NCBI RefSeq assembly: GCF_047948215.1
Contig: NC_134456.1
Span: 13,789,730 to 13,853,729 of the forward strand
Length of the DNA stretch: 64,000 nucleotides
Reading direction: 5' to 3'
From: Lycorma delicatula
Taxonomy: Eukaryota > Arthropoda > Insecta > Hemiptera > Fulgoridae
Positions 11,366-23,374 of the stretch are shown one piece after another. The notes under the pieces were generated by a model, which saw only the letters and a program-made list of their open reading frames with translations, had not been told where the DNA came from and did not search any database. Position numbers and translations under genes: made by a program. How positions within the stretch are numbered: position 1 is the first letter of the stretch; the number at the start of each line of letters is the position of its first letter.

Positions 11366-11600
11366 CTAATAAGTAGTATAAAAGTTATTTTCTGAGAAGA
11401 CTGTGGGCTTTGTACGCCACGTGCTTATCACGTGATCGATAACTTCATTTTTTTTTTTAATTAAAAAATAAAAATAATAAAAAGATTGGCGTGTGGAGAT
11501 TTGCAATACGGTCATAACGTACGATCGGAATGTTTTAGGAACGTATGCACAATACATGCGCTTAATGATATTGCAATAACCTTGTTTACCAATTAACTGC
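11366..11600 (-). repeat. dispersed repeat family D, copy 1
   Basis: Reverse-complement match to 16720-16935. Both contain the words ATGTATTGT, TACGTyCCTAAAAC, CGTTATGAC, ATCGATCACGTGAT and TTTTATACTACT in the same order. Each copy has a short frame starting MYCAYVPKTF / MYCTYVPKTF and continuing to VIDHVI.TW, but the spacing around the poly-T tract differs between copies, so coding is not supported. Confidence 0.65.
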
Positions 11601-13035
11601 CGTAGTTTCTCGAACAGAGGATTCCAGGGTACATAACTATTTGGTTTGTCTAAAACAAAGAAATTATCAAATAATTGTTATCTTACTAATAGGAAATCCT
11701 ACTCTAGTCTTCCTGACTGTGTAGCGGATGAAGTATTTCAGAAAACGGAATGGGATTCGACGCTTTCATGATCGACGTGTATCATCTTCCTTAACGAAGG
11801 AATTATCATCCGGAAGATAAGGATAAGTACGAATTGTTCCATTCGGTATTATTATACGCTCCTGAAATAAAAGGAAAATAAACATTAAACACAATCATCT
11901 CATCCGTATCAAATTAAATATTTATTACAACTAAATTTTATCTTATTACAAATTGAACGTATAATGGAAGCCCCCGGTTTTCTCTTTTTTGCGGTTTTTC
12001 AATTTGGTGTTAGAAATTGAATGTCCGCAGGGAATTGTAACATACTTTATACAATTTATGTTACAAAACCGCCACTTTATTATCTCTCTACCCCTTAGAA
12101 ATGTCCCTTTCTTCATAGAAAATTTGCAACCCTCCCCGACTACTGTGTTCAAAAGGGATCGAAGTTTAAATTTATAAGAGAGAAAGCCAGTACATGACCT
12201 AATTTCCCTCCTTTTAATATCCAAAACTGAAATCAAACCGGAGTTTACATTGAGAGGCGGTTTACGCGTCAGCTTTATCTTGACATCATTTTCTCTCGGT
12301 ATGTTAACGTCCAGTGCTGGAGCGATGGTGTTAAATTTATGGAAATCTATACTGAAAATAAAATAACAATTGGTTTATTTTACTCAAAAATATAATCTCC
12401 AATGAAAATTTATTTATCTCGGACTGTAACTTGACTCTATTTTAAATTGAGTTGTGATGCAGTTCTAGGAGGAAGATGTCGCAGTCGATGGTTCCGGTCT
12501 AACAATTTTAATCTGTAGTTATTCTAGCGAGGCTAAGTAGAGGTTTCGGTCTCTTCTGCCGCAGAGTTAATGGGTTTATCCCACCCGTCTGAGAACCACT
12601 AAGGTCCTCGTCGTGTAGGAGTACCGGAAACCTCTCTGCTTTGTCCTCAATCCTTGACGAATATTCAAACTGCAGTCGTTTTCTGACAGTTGATTGAGGT
12701 GAATGAGGTTTATAAATTGATGACAGCTGACTCGAATAGGAACTTCCTTCGAAGATAGTTGGAGAAAGCTTCTAATCGGTGGAGGAATCGCTGTTAATTT
12801 CTTCCGTTTCATCAGCTGCCGATTGCTCACCACCGTTTTTAAACATATCCTTTTTGACATTTTGAAAAATCCCAAAACTGAATGATAAAGCGAACGAGTA
12901 ATTTTTGACAAATTGTATTATTTTAGTTCAATAAAATATACGCTGAAATTATATTAACCGTTACTCATCTTACACAGACAAAGAATTTAGTGCTGGTATT
13001 CGTACAAATATATTTTGAAAATATGGCATTATTAC
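11601..13035. other. no recognisable gene
   Basis: Mixed-composition DNA. The open frames 11946-12236 (-), 11989-12177 (+) and 12576-12911 (-) show no family motif I recognise. The last, 111 codons and GC-richer than its surroundings, is the best candidate for an unknown or decayed coding segment, but I see no splice-site or codon evidence for it. Confidence 0.4.
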
Positions 13036-15556
13036 TAGAGTTTGCACAAAACCCGACTTTTTAAAAACAGGTTTTCGAATTTTAACTTTTTCATGAATAT
13101 TTATAATTGAAACAAAAAATATTTACAACTTAAAATAGAAGTTTTTATTTTTTTTTTATTTATAATTATTCAAAAATACAATAAAAGAAAATATAACGTA
13201 CATACATAAAATTATTAAAATAAAAATTTAACAAAATAATACCATTAAAAAATTAACAAATGTTTTATATTTATGTAAATTATTATTTTACATCTTTCTT
13301 TGTTTAATAAAATATGACTTCAAAAAGCAAAGAACGTCAATGGATTTATTGCTAAGTCGTGTCCTTATTCTGGACATAAAATTACTAGAAATAGAAAAAA
13401 CTCGCTCACTTGCTACTCAACTGGGCTTAATTGTCTTTAAAGCATTAAATAATAAATTTAAATTGTTTATTCTTCTATTTGTAGCCCTAAGATAAAAAAA
13501 CTCCTTCTTTAATGTTGGAGGACTAGAGGAAGTCACTTCTTCAGGTTCTTGCAGATATTTATTTACTGTTATTTCCATAGAACATTTCATCATAGATGTC
13601 TTGATTTTCTTCTTCGTCACTTTTTTTAACATCGCAGTCATCTTCAGTAGAAGAATCTTTATAATATTTGTCTGGATAACTTAATGTCAGTTTTTGTAGT
13701 TAATGAAAGAAATTTACTAGAAGATTTCCAAACGGATTTTTTAAATACAGTAGTGTTATTAATCCCATGTCTCTTTTTTCTTAAATTCGTGTATTTATAG
13801 CGTGTTATAACTTGCAACTAATTTCAGTTTTCAATATTTTTAATTCACCGAACAAAAATTCAAATATACCTTCACTTGTTAATAAATTCGCGTCTTATCT
13901 GCCTAAGACTTCGGCTGCTAATGTTATTGGTCTTAAAACTGTAAGTGCTCTACAATTTTGCAATATTCTTCTTCTTTATCTTTATTCCACATGTGAGAAG
14001 CATTAAGGTCATTCAGAATTAAAACAACACATTCTTTTAAGTGTACAAATCTTTCTAACACGGCCTCTAAACTAATCCATCTCGTTTGTCAGTCAACAAT
14101 CAAATTTAATTCTTTTCCGTATTTCCGTTTCACATAATTCTGAAGAATGCTATTTCTGACAGGGGATTTTCTAAAATATTTGAAAATCTTTCTTACTTGA
14201 GAAATAAGTTTTTGGTAATTATCTCTAATAATACAAGAATAGGTAATTTATAATCATTCATGACAACGGGGTCTATCTCCTCAGTCATTCTCAGACTCGT
14301 TATTTTCAGTTCTCACTTATAGCATGTAGATGTATTACAACAGGAATTTTATTTTTATATATGTCAGTAACAGTTAAGTGTATGGCATGCGAATAGCACA
14401 GTTGATTAATTATTGATGATATTTGGACAAACCTTTTCATAACAACACCATCATTTATTGATGCAACTATATCAGTTGCTAGATTCAAATGAAAAACCTT
14501 TAGCTTTTCGGAAACCGGTTTTAACGTTGTCTTAGCATCACAAGAACTTGTGTCGAAGCTAATCCTAAATTAAAATCTTTCAAGTTGGTGTACGTTGATA
14601 TTCAAATATCTGCCGTTTCTCTTGCTAGTCCATTCATCGAGAGTTACAGAAAATCTTTTCCCATCATTGTTTATGCTACCTAATTCATTTATAGTTTCAT
14701 AAAATGAATAAATGAGATTCATTACTCGAGAGTTGTTTTGTGGTAAGGAATAGATAGCCTCGTTGTTGTAATAACTCGTATGAACGAGCTTATTGTAATA
14801 CTATTAATGGATAATCCATCCAAGGCAACAAGGCTTGACACAATTTCTTCTTAACTACTCTTTTTCAAGATGTTGGATTGTTTTTGTGAACTCGGGCCAG
14901 CATCAGATGATTTTTTGTCCGTTATTTTTTCGTGGACTGTTTTTAAATGATTGTGGAGGCTGCACGTGAATGATCCTTTGCAACATTTTATTACAGTAAT
15001 TACAAAGCGCCTTATCTTTTTCAACCTTTTTGAAATAATTCCAAACATATGACATTTTGGATTAAAAAAAAAAAATAAATAAATGAAAATACTTACAAAT
15101 CGATATTTTTAACGGTATAAATATTACAATAATATCAGAAGAATAAACACTGTAGTCTGTGCGCCACGAAATAATAAACATAGAAATTGGTTCTGAATTT
15201 CATCTAAATAATCTCAACACACGTTTATTTACGTAGACAGGCGGAAAAACAAGTCAGTTACACGCTCCTGCAGTCTGATGAAGACTGGCCCACCGCACGC
15301 ACCAGTCAGACAGTGAACAATGCACAAATATCTAGTCACCATATCACGTGTTCTCATGCAGTCGCACTCCACTCAAGCAGCAGTGTTGTCAGACCTTTCT
15401 ACGGCACATACAACTTGCTGTGTACCTTTTGCTTACATTAAAATCATAGCGAATTAATATATGTATTATGCATAAATTTAAAACCGTTTTATTTTTTTTT
15501 ACTGAAAAACCCGGTTTTCGAATTGCATAATTTTTTTAAAAATCCGATTAACCCTA
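13036..15556 (-). mobile_element. hAT-family DNA transposon, decayed but near full length
   Basis: About 2.5 kb containing a hAT transposase from BED finger to dimerisation domain. The proposed ends are the segments starting TAGAGTTTGCAC at the left and, read on the minus strand, TTAGGGTTAATCGGA at the right. Both are followed by GGTTTTCGAA-containing DNA. The inverted match is weak and I see no clear 8-bp duplication, so the limits are approximate. A GC-richer leader of about 200 bp lies between the start codon and the right end (15230-15420). Confidence 0.65.
13288..15055 (-). pseudogene. hAT transposase remnant
   Basis: Starts at the ATG at 15055 (MSYVWNYFKKVEKDKALC), a BED zinc finger with CNYCNK and SLHNHLKTVHEK. 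Then come SVTLDEWTSKRNRRYL, the ATDIVASINDGVVMKRF block and QLCYSHAIHLTVTDIY in the RNase-H-like region. Next is WQTRWISLEAVLERF, and finally the hATC dimerisation domain LNLLFNALKTIKPS (stop) VASERVFSISSNFMS with LSNKSIDVLCFLKSYF. The natural stop is at 13288. Several frameshifts and stops break it, including one just before the conserved SERVFS box. Domain order and spacing fit a complete hAT protein of about 590 residues. Confidence 0.75.
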
Positions 15557-16426
15557 ATTGTTACCTTAAACGAAGGAAGCGATCGAACTGGTGGACGGCG
15601 AACTGTACTCTCACATTGGCAATTATTCACAGCTTCAATCCTGCAAACAATTTACAGGGATTAGAACAAAGTAAATTATTAAGATTATTTATGTTAATAT
15701 TTAAATGTGTATTAAATTTATAAACGTATAAATATTATTTAAATTTAACAGACCCAATGTTAATTTATTTTAAGTGCATAATCAATGGAGTACTACCAAT
15801 AGCGTCTCTCACAATTTTCACCTTATTGATATTACCGTTGGCGATGCTGTTGTTCTGGTAGTTATTGCAACAACGGATGCAAAAAAACTAACAAAACAAA
15901 TACATTTTCGCTATTAGTATTTTTACAAAGATCTATTTATTTAAACAGTTCAGATTTAACTCTAACTAGCCAGTATTAATTATATTTCTACTGTACAATT
16001 AATAACTTATTTTATTAATTTTAGGCAAGTATATATGCGTATAAATGTTATTTAAAATGCGTAATTATTATTTGGAAAGTATAATGTACAATATTATTCG
16101 AAGTACGTAATTATTAACGTAAAATTTATTATTATTCAAAATATGAAAATATTTTTTTAAAGTTGTTTCACTCGCCTGATTGTTAACGTAAATACTGAAA
16201 ATAGTATGATAGAGAAAGTGTAACGAACTAGTGAAAACTCAGAATGAGGTTTGATCACAATGAAAATTTGGCGGGTATTGTTACGCTTTATCGTTGACGA
16301 AAATGCATTATCATTCGTTAAATTAGTAACAAACAAATAAACAGAATGGAAATTATTGTACAACATGTGAATTCACAGGCTTAATTACTGACACAAATGC
16401 ATCTAGTTAAAAAAAATAATAAACAT
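15557..16426. other. AT-rich stretch without recognisable gene
   Basis: No gene or element seen. The open frames 15523-15723 (+) and 16157-16366 (-) have no recognisable motif. Confidence 0.45.
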
Positions 16427-16440
16427 GCTAATTAGTAGAC

Positions 16441-16722
16441 AACCCACCGGATTGGTCGAATGGTGAATGTATCTTCGCAAATCAGCTGTTTTCGAAGTCG
16501 AGAGTTCTAAGGTTCAAATCCTAGAAAAGGCAGTTACTTTTACACGGTTTTAAATACTAGATCGTGGACACCGGTGTTCTTCGGCGATCGGGTTTCAATT
16601 AACTACACATCTCAGAAATGGTCGACCTGAGACTGCACAAGCCTACACATGATTTACACTCGTACCATATCATCCTCTGAAGTAATCCTGACGGTGGTTC
16701 CGGAGGCTAAACAGAAAAAAAG
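16441..16722 (+). mobile_element. SINE family A, copy 2 (diverged)
   Basis: Full-length copy with head CCCACCGGATTGGTCGAATGG, B-box GGTTCAAATCC, the core GATCGTGGACACCGGTG and tail TTCCGGAGGCTAAACAG. The target duplication GCTAATTAGTAGAC / GTTAATTAGTAAAC is at 16427-16440 and 16723-16736 (12/14). Its anticodon-arm hairpin (16473-16497) has the G:C pair also found in copy 1, whereas the younger copies have C:G. Confidence 0.85.
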
Positions 16723-16739
16723 GTTAATTAGTAAACGGG

Positions 16740-16935
16740 GTTAATACCAAGCACATGTATTGTACGTACGTCCCTAAAACTTTCCTATCGCGCGTTATGA
16801 CGTGTTTAAAATTTCCGAGTGTCCACTTTTTACCTTTTTTTTTTTTTTATGGAGTCATCGATCACGTGATTGGCACGTGGATACAGATTTCAAGGTCTTC
16901 CCCGAAAAGTCATTTTTATACTACTATAGTAATAA
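16740..16935 (+). repeat. dispersed repeat family D, copy 2
   Basis: Matches 11366-11600 in inverted orientation (see that entry). The shared block around ATCGATCACGTGAT.GGCACGTGG is the best conserved. It starts directly after the SINE at 16441-16722, whose target duplication overlaps its left part, so the SINE inserted into or at the edge of this repeat. Confidence 0.6.
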
Positions 16936-17254
16936 TAATGGGAATGCTAGAAAAATTTACGCCTGTTCTCATCCTCAATGTTCAGTTATTGCATTTTTGT
17001 CATTTTTTGGTCAGGCATTTCTCAGTGAACAGCAAGACAACCGTAAAACTTACGTATATATATATATATTGTGATTTGTCTGAGATTGCAGTTTTTAGTT
17101 GTAAGTTGGATAAGAAAAGGATGAAGTGTTTTCAGAATTTTTTATGAATTAGATAATCGTGATCGTTTGTTAATTAAATGTAAGATATTAATTTTTATTA
17201 TTTTAATAAATATATAGCAGCAGATTGCTTTTAATAGAAATTTCCAACATTTTT

Positions 17255-17882
17255 ACTCCCTTGTACGAAGTAAAGGAAGTATTGTGATCGCGAAAAATGT
17301 CAGTTTCCAGATTTCAATGGAAATATCCATTTTGATTAGTTTCAGCGTGACGTCTGTACGTACGTACGAATGTATCTCGCATAACTCAAAAACGATTAGA
17401 CGTAGGTTGTTGAAATTTTGGATTTAGGACTGTTGTAACAACTAGTTGTGCACCTCCCTTTTTGATTGCAATCGACTGGAACGAAAGTGTCCAAAAAAGC
17501 CTTTGACTTTTTCTTTACTGCAGTAATAAGCCCTCATTGAAAGCTTTTCAACGATATAAGTGGTACTTATTTTCACTGGTTCCCAGAGTTATAGCAAAAT
17601 AAAATTTTAATTAATGAAATATTTGGATCTTAGGGGAAGGCACATCGGTTCGAATCAGACTTCATTTCCTTTCTTTTTAAATTTAAATTTATTGATTTAT
17701 TAATAATTATTAATTTCTAATAGTAAAATGTTTTACGATGAATAATAATTCAATAACAAAAAAAATAAAAGAAATTTTTAACGAAATAATATTTTATATA
17801 TTTTTTATTTTAAATAAATGTGTAAATTTAATTTAATACAAGGAAGTCATGTGGTATCCATATCAGATTTTTTCTTAACGAA
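17255..17882 (+). repeat. dispersed repeat family C, full copy
   Basis: About 630 bp. It begins TTTTTACTCCCTTGTACG and ends in a TACAAGGAAGTCATGTGG block followed by CATATCAGATTTTTTC. The middle contains ATAACTCAAAAACGATTAG, TTGTGCACCTCCC and GGTTCGAATCAGACTTCA. There is no open frame shared between copies, so it is probably non-autonomous. The outer blocks CCTTGTAC and GTACAAGG-like sequence face each other, which may mean short inverted ends of a DNA element, but target duplications are not clear. Confidence 0.7.
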
Positions 17883-17924
17883 TTATATGATTTAATGTTT
17901 AAAAGTACTTTTTTCTTTTTTTTA

Positions 17925-18077
17925 ACCTCCGGGACCACCATTAAGTACTGTTTCAGAGTATAGAATGAATGACAATTTTTTTAGTGCGTGAAAATGCCAT
18001 GCCTCTGACCGGGTTTCGAAGCCGGCACCTTCGCATGAAAGGCCGAGACGCTACCGATCGCGCCAAGGTGGCCGGCA
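17925..18077 (-). mobile_element. SINE family B, copy 1
   Basis: Reverse orientation: the tail TTAACCTCCGGGACCACC is at the left and the tRNA-like head at the right. The complement of the head reads GGCGCGATCGGTAGCGTCTC, then GGCCTTTCATGCG and a B-box-like segment. The body resembles the anticodon and T arms of tRNA-Glu. It forms an inverted pair with the next copy, 70 bp away. Confidence 0.75.
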
Positions 18078-18147
18078 CATTTTATCGTTTACGTTAAATT
18101 AAATACACTTAACCATTTTATTTTCAAATATATCATTTAAAAATCTC

Positions 18148-18303
18148 TAGTAGTTGTCCGAGTGGCGCGAGCGGTATCGTCTCGGTCTTTCATCCGGAGG
18201 TCCCGGGTTCGGATCCAGGTCAGGCATTTTCATACACGCTACAAATCATTTATCTTATCCTCTATAGCAATACCTAACGGTGGTCCCGGAGGTACAAAAA
18301 AGC
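18148..18303 (+). mobile_element. SINE family B, copy 2
   Basis: The head is GTCCGAGTGGCGCGAGCGGT (A-box), then GTCTTTCATCCGGAGG, B-box GGGTTCGGATCC, a short body GCATTTTCATACACGC, and the tail TAACGGTGGTCCCGGAGG followed by TACAAAAAA. The stretch CTTTCATCCGGAGGTCCCGG reads like the anticodon-to-T-arm part of tRNA-Glu(UUC); this is an inference from general tRNA knowledge. The open frame 18162-18365 over it is a shadow. Confidence 0.75.
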
Positions 18304-20490
18304 GGTTGTCTGAGGAAAATCAAAAAACAGTTTTCTTGGAAAATTCAGCTTGTAATTTTTCTTAGTGTATTATTGTACTTATCTTTATTTCTAGAGTTCA
18401 GTATTTCTTGTTTTATCGGTTACAACCAGGATTCGTGGCACTTTAGTTAAGGTTGATAGATATTTTTCTCTCGAACGAGTAATATTGTCGCTTTATGTTC
18501 ATTTACGCATTTGGAATTTTTTTCGGTTACTTTTTTAACTTATCTTTCGCCATTTAGGTTATTTTGTTAATATAATAACTAAAATCATTTTAATATTCAT
18601 TTAAACATAGTAGCAGCTACAATTGAATTGAAACTAATTTATAATACTGCAAGAAATTAATAACTTACAAATCAAAGATCTTTTGTTTTCCGTTCTTTTA
18701 GATCGACGAAACGATTTCTGATTTTAACAAATATTTAATGTAATGATTTATTAGTTTCAGGCTTAACGTATCACACCGTAAGATTCTTTAGATATGTTAA
18801 AGATTTTACGGAATTTTTTCGTAATTAATTAAGTTCCTCTTTGTTTTATTTGTTTAGTTTTTTTTTTTTAATTTAATTATTATACGCATTTCAGTTTGTG
18901 TTTTTTATTATTTAAATAAATGATTAAATACTGTTGTCAAGTTTAATATTGATTTCTTTGGATTTATCTGAATTATCTTTGTATTATATATTCATATTTT
19001 TGATTTCAACAATTAGAAATGTCAAAAATAAAAACTAGTGTAAGATACGGACCAGAATAAAACGATGGTCGGCTATATATATCTGAAAAAATAAGTCACT
19101 GGTTTGTTGTAGTCACCCCGAAGAAGGCCAACTCATTTATAAGAATAATAAGGAATTTGTAGCAGGCTTAGTTGGAAAAATAAGGAGCGATCTGATTTCA
19201 CTTATAATTAAATATTATGTGTTACCTTCTATGAGCCAAATATAATATTTTGCACTTCTATCCGTTTTTATAATAATGCAGTATGTAAAGGAAAACATCC
19301 TGTTAGGTTGTTAACATAACGTTTTATAAACTTTTATTTTTTTTTACTTTTTTGATCGATAAAAATTTATTTTAAAATAAAAATTAATATTTTTGGTTTT
19401 ATAAAAATTTTAAAAAAATCTTTTTTTTTTTACACATGTTATAACGAGAGGGGTTACCTTTTTTATAATAACCACCCGATCATTCTTATCAATGCGATAC
19501 ATGTAAAACACATCAGAGGTACAATAGACACCGGTGAGAGTTATATCTATCTACCTATAACGTCAAATGCACAAGGATTTTCCGAACGTGCTGTTTATTT
19601 CGGTATCATTATACTATTATAAAATACATTATGCCTCCAGGGAGAAAGGATAGAGCCAGAAGTTTTTGGTGGATGAGGCATTGTATAAAGAAACAGAATA
19701 AACGGTTTAGTTCATTCATGCTGTTTTGTTTTACCGACCCGTTAACCGCATTGCGAGTGGTGGTCGATTGCCAATCTACTAGTTTTCGTTGCGGTCATGT
19801 TAGGAAAACTCCATTCATTTATGTCTAGTCGATAAGTTCGGCGGGTTTGTTTTGACGAACTGTAACTTTATCTACGCTCCTTTTAAGAATTTTCCGTTAT
19901 TATCTTATAATTTTAGGTCGATATACCTAATAGAAGTTATTAAAAAGTATATTTTGAGTTTATTATTTTTTTTGTACGATAAAATTAATTTTTCCACGAG
20001 GTAAATATTTAACGTGGGTGTTAGAAAGTGCTGCTGTTACAACTATTATCACCCTGGCGAAGCCAGACAGCTTGCAGCTGCTAGTTATTAAAAGTAATTC
20101 TGTCCGTGTTATTTATTATAGTTTAACGAAATTTTTTTTTGTTGAATTTTTGACTGTTTTTTCTCAGTGTGAAGATTACTGTATTCTGGAAATGTAATAT
20201 AATATTGTAGTTTCACTGTTTTAAGAACATAAAAGTTAACCTGGATTTGAGTGTAATGCTTTGTTATTGATCTTTATGCAGCATTCTATATAGTCTTCTT
20301 TCCTTCGTCATACTATTTTGATATACTTAGCACAGTTATGACGTTTATTTAGCGTTTCTTTTATTTTAACGATCTGTGTAACTTATTACTTTAATTGTTT
20401 AATAAATTTTAATCGGAATGTATTGCGTTTTATGCTATGCGTTTATATTATGATAACTTAAAATTTCCATTAAATGTCAATATTCTTCTA
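18304..20490. other. AT-rich stretch without recognisable gene
   Basis: No gene or element boundary identified. The open frame 19631-19828 (+) has no known motif. Poly-T runs are common. Confidence 0.45.
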
Positions 20491-20491
20491 G

Positions 20492-21715
20492 TAATAATAA
20501 TAATAATTTTTTATTTTTATTTTATTTTATAATTGTGCAACAGAACAGTTACAAAACCTTTGTATGACACACAATATCACATAAAGTCATAAAAGAACAC
20601 CCACACATAAATTAAAAATACAATATTCAAAACACATTAATAATAATAATAACAATTATGTAGTCAAATACAAAAAATAATTAGAACTTTAAAAACTGTA
20701 GCTACGGAGTGATAATAAAAACACATAGATGAAAACATCCAAAAACAAAAAGACAACATTACTAATACATTCCAAATAAAACAAGTTATAAGCAATAATC
20801 CTTAAAAAACAACAATAATTTTAAAATCATGAAAGTGAGCATCACACCAAGGACAATGATCCATCGCCACGTAACCCTCTCAAATTTTTCACGAAGGTTG
20901 CCTCATCTTCCCAAAAGCTTAGCTTATCCTGGAACTCCACTGCAACACTGGTACACCGCTCAATCGGAGACACGGTGGAACCAACCGCCGTCACAAATCG
21001 CCTAAAAGACCTCACTGACCTGGCCTGGTTCCGCAAGACAACATGATAACGCGTCGGAAGTCTGTTGTGCAGAGCTTTATAAAAGAAAACCAAGTCAAAG
21101 TACGTTCTTCTATCTGATAACCTGGAAAGGCCTAATCGCCTCAACATATCCTCTCTATTAGCACCGACAAAACAATCTCCAAACTTAAAACGCATCCGGT
21201 TCAAGAACCTATCCTGAACACCCTCAACCAGATCAGAGGCAAAACGTCGTGTACTATTCCACACCACGGTCGAGTACTCCAAGCGACTCCTCACCAAAGA
21301 CTTGTACAGCAGGTTACAAGTGGAAATATTGCTAAACCGTCCACAAATCCAAAGGACAAGACCAAGGTCCCGGCGTGCTTTACTGACAATCCGAGCAACA
21401 TATTCGTGAAAATACAACTTCGCGTCAAATAAAACTCCGAGGTCCTCAACCAATGTCTCAGCGACAATAACGTGCGTACCAATCCTATAGCTGAAAACAG
21501 AGCTCGACGTCTTACGAGACAAAGTCAAATGTTTGTCAAATGAATCTTCCGAAAATTCAAGGGCATACAATTGCGGTCAGCCCGCTCAACAACCTTGTTA
21601 ATATTCAATTGTAGCAACAGGTGATCCATACTATTTCTGATCGGACAATATATGTTGACGTCATCCGCAAACATCTGAAAATTGCACGTCAAAAGATGCC
21701 CGATATCATTTATAA
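20492..21715 (-). pseudogene. Jockey/CR1-type LINE, 5'-truncated reverse transcriptase
   Basis: Minus strand. It enters at the reverse-transcriptase catalytic box QMFADDVNIY (FADD encoded at 21660-21671). After a frameshift it runs as a 242-codon open frame (20842-21570) through ETLVEDLGVLFDAKLYF, ARRDLGLVLWICGRF, LYKSLVRSRLEYSTVVWNS and LVEGVQDRFLNRM, typical of the thumb and C-terminal domain of Jockey/CR1-like ORF2. The stop at 20842 is followed by about 350 bp of A/T-rich 3' region ending in a TTA-rich tail near 20492-20510. The endonuclease and fingers are missing. The C-terminal frame is well preserved, so the copy is fairly recent. Confidence 0.75.
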
Positions 21716-22045
21716 TATGATAATATTAATAAAGTACTTTTCACTATAAGTTGATAAATTAAAAAAAAACAAAAAAAAAAAAAACAGAAAGGCTTACGTA
21801 GACAGAGCTTTTTAAAAATTATTTCAAAATCATTTAGCGTAAATTATATTTTTGATTTCTGTCTGTTAACAGGTGTGATTAATTTATAAAAAAATAAAAA
21901 TAAACGAATACTGATTAAAATTTTAAACAAACACCAAAATTCTAGAGGTATTTACACAAAACTTCGAATGTTTATTAAATAAGCAATAAAATCTAATTTA
22001 AGAAAAAATTTTTTTTGTGTGGAACTACGTTTCGCACGAGATTTG
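21716..22045. other. low-complexity AT-rich spacer
   Basis: Poly-A tracts and short AT repeats between the LINE and the Helentron-like element. Nothing else seen. Confidence 0.5.
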
Positions 22046-22256
22046 AGTGTGACAACGTCTTGCAAAGACCGACAATAATACAGCGCCCGCGACATAATAC
22101 AAAGAAGGAGTTAATTGAAAACTACAATTTTATCGATAAATTAACATTTATTTGCATTATTAATTCAAATATGTTTATTACTTAAATTAACAGATTATTT
22201 ACAAGTACCAATGGGCTATTAACAATTTATTTACAATTTATACACATGTGTGATAT

Positions 22257-23048
22257 TCAATTTCCTCCAATCTGTGTTATTCTGTTAAGGATAGGACGAT
22301 GATAGGAAAAGTAGGAAATGAAGGGGAGTGTTTCAAGTGCAATGCGCCTTGAAAAAGTCAAATCGATGGTTATTCCTCTCAGCGTTGTAGACTTATTAAC
22401 AACTGATACGCGTTCGAGATTGTACGTATCTTTCATGAATTTGAGGAATGTGTCATCAGTTTTCACGTTTGTGTTGAAGTCGCCGCTAAGAAGAATTGGT
22501 ACATCGACATCAGCTTGCAGAAACGGTGGCATATATTGGCTGTTGTGCACATACGGAAGAAGCGGTTGGTGCAGCAACTTACCGATGTTTTGGACATTCG
22601 CTCCAGGATGAATATACACAGCGCCAAGTGCAAATTTAAACGTTGTATCAGCAGTGAAGCATGTAATTTCGGCCAAGCACACGTCACCTGTGTTTTTGAT
22701 GAGACGAGATGTGTCCGACAACGCAACTTGGAGAACTTTGGCCGTGGATGTCGATGATAATTTGCGGTAAATTGCCACTCCACCAGCTGCGTTTGTATCA
22801 GAATCCGATCGATTATTTAGCCGGGATATACACTCATAATTATTTAATGAAACTGGATCACAATTGTCACGCATCCGCGTTTCAGTTAATACCAAATAAT
22901 CGGACCTTGGTATCACTATATCCGTTTCAATATCCGCGGAGTGAGCAGAGAAACTCTGAAAATTAAGGTTTGTCACTATAGTTTGTCCAGCGTTGTTAGC
23001 GTCATCACAGAATTTTACCGCTTTTTTAGTCGTTGTTTGAAGTGACAT
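22257..23048 (-). CDS. endonuclease/exonuclease/phosphatase-fold protein, Helentron type
   Basis: An uninterrupted frame of 263 codons. The ATG at 23048 is the first after an in-frame TAA 36 nt upstream. It has the motifs of an AP-endonuclease-like (EEP) nuclease in order: LNFQSFSAHSADI near residue 28-40, LVLTETRM (catalytic Glu) near 52-59, GGVAIYRK, GAVYIHPGA, ILLSGDFN (metal-binding Asp and Asn) near 186, RGITIDLTF, and the terminal YFSYHRPIL (catalytic His; many relatives have SDH). This matches the C-terminal endonuclease domain fused to Helentron helicases more than LINE endonucleases, which sit N-terminal to a reverse transcriptase. There is no RT or helicase sequence nearby. It may be a stand-alone ORF or a decaying 3' piece not yet hit by a stop. 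Confidence 0.7.
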   Translation of the reverse strand: MSLQTTTKKAVKFCDDANNAGQTIVTNLNFQSFSAHSADIETDIVIPRSDYLVLTETRMRDNCDPVSLNNYECISRLNNRSDSDTNAAGGVAIYRKLSSTSTAKVLQVALSDTSRLIKNTGDVCLAEITCFTADTTFKFALGAVYIHPGANVQNIGKLLHQPLLPYVHNSQYMPPFLQADVDVPILLSGDFNTNVKTDDTFLKFMKDTYNLERVSVVNKSTTLRGITIDLTFSRRIALETLPFISYFSYHRPILNRITQIGGN

Positions 23049-23368
23049 TATATCGCTAATTAGATATTTAAAATGTAAGAATTATCTACCTTTATTGCCG
23101 CAATTGTTGTGTAATAAACAATGAAAACCACATTAACTTTTCACTTTACTTTATTAACAGTTGACGAAAGCATTTCACGTGTAGGTGAAAGTTGTGTGCT
23201 GCCGCTGTCTTTCTTCTACTCGGACGCATGGGCCAATCGAGTGGAAGAGAGATAGATGCGGCACAAACCGAACGCTTAGTCCGATCGTGCCTCTCTCTTG
23301 CACGCTCGGCTCAGGCGGGACGGGACAATGAGTCATGCTTTTTCGTGCGTGCTGCCGGCGTTCATCGA

Positions 23369-23374
23369 TTTATA
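23369..23374 (-). promoter_or_regulatory. possible TATA box upstream of the endonuclease ORF
   Basis: TATAAA on the minus strand, about 320 bp before the ORF start and next to the proposed terminal repeat. The GC-richer leader between it and the ORF stands out from AT-rich surroundings. Position and sequence are suggestive only. Confidence 0.25.

Noticed and set aside
12576..12911. 111-codon minus-strand frame as a host exon
   Set aside because: No recognised domain, no convincing splice sites or neighbouring exons; kept only as a remark.
18148..18303. A genuine tRNA gene (also considered at 24118, 31400 and 52856)
   Set aside because: A- and B-box are present, but the acceptor stem does not pair and each copy continues into the same SINE body and tail.
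20492..20510. Independent TTA microsatellite
   Set aside because: It is more simply the A/T-rich tail of the minus-strand LINE that ends there.
22318..22966. Plus-strand open frames opposite the endonuclease ORF
   Set aside because: They have no motif, while the minus strand shows the complete EEP motif series.
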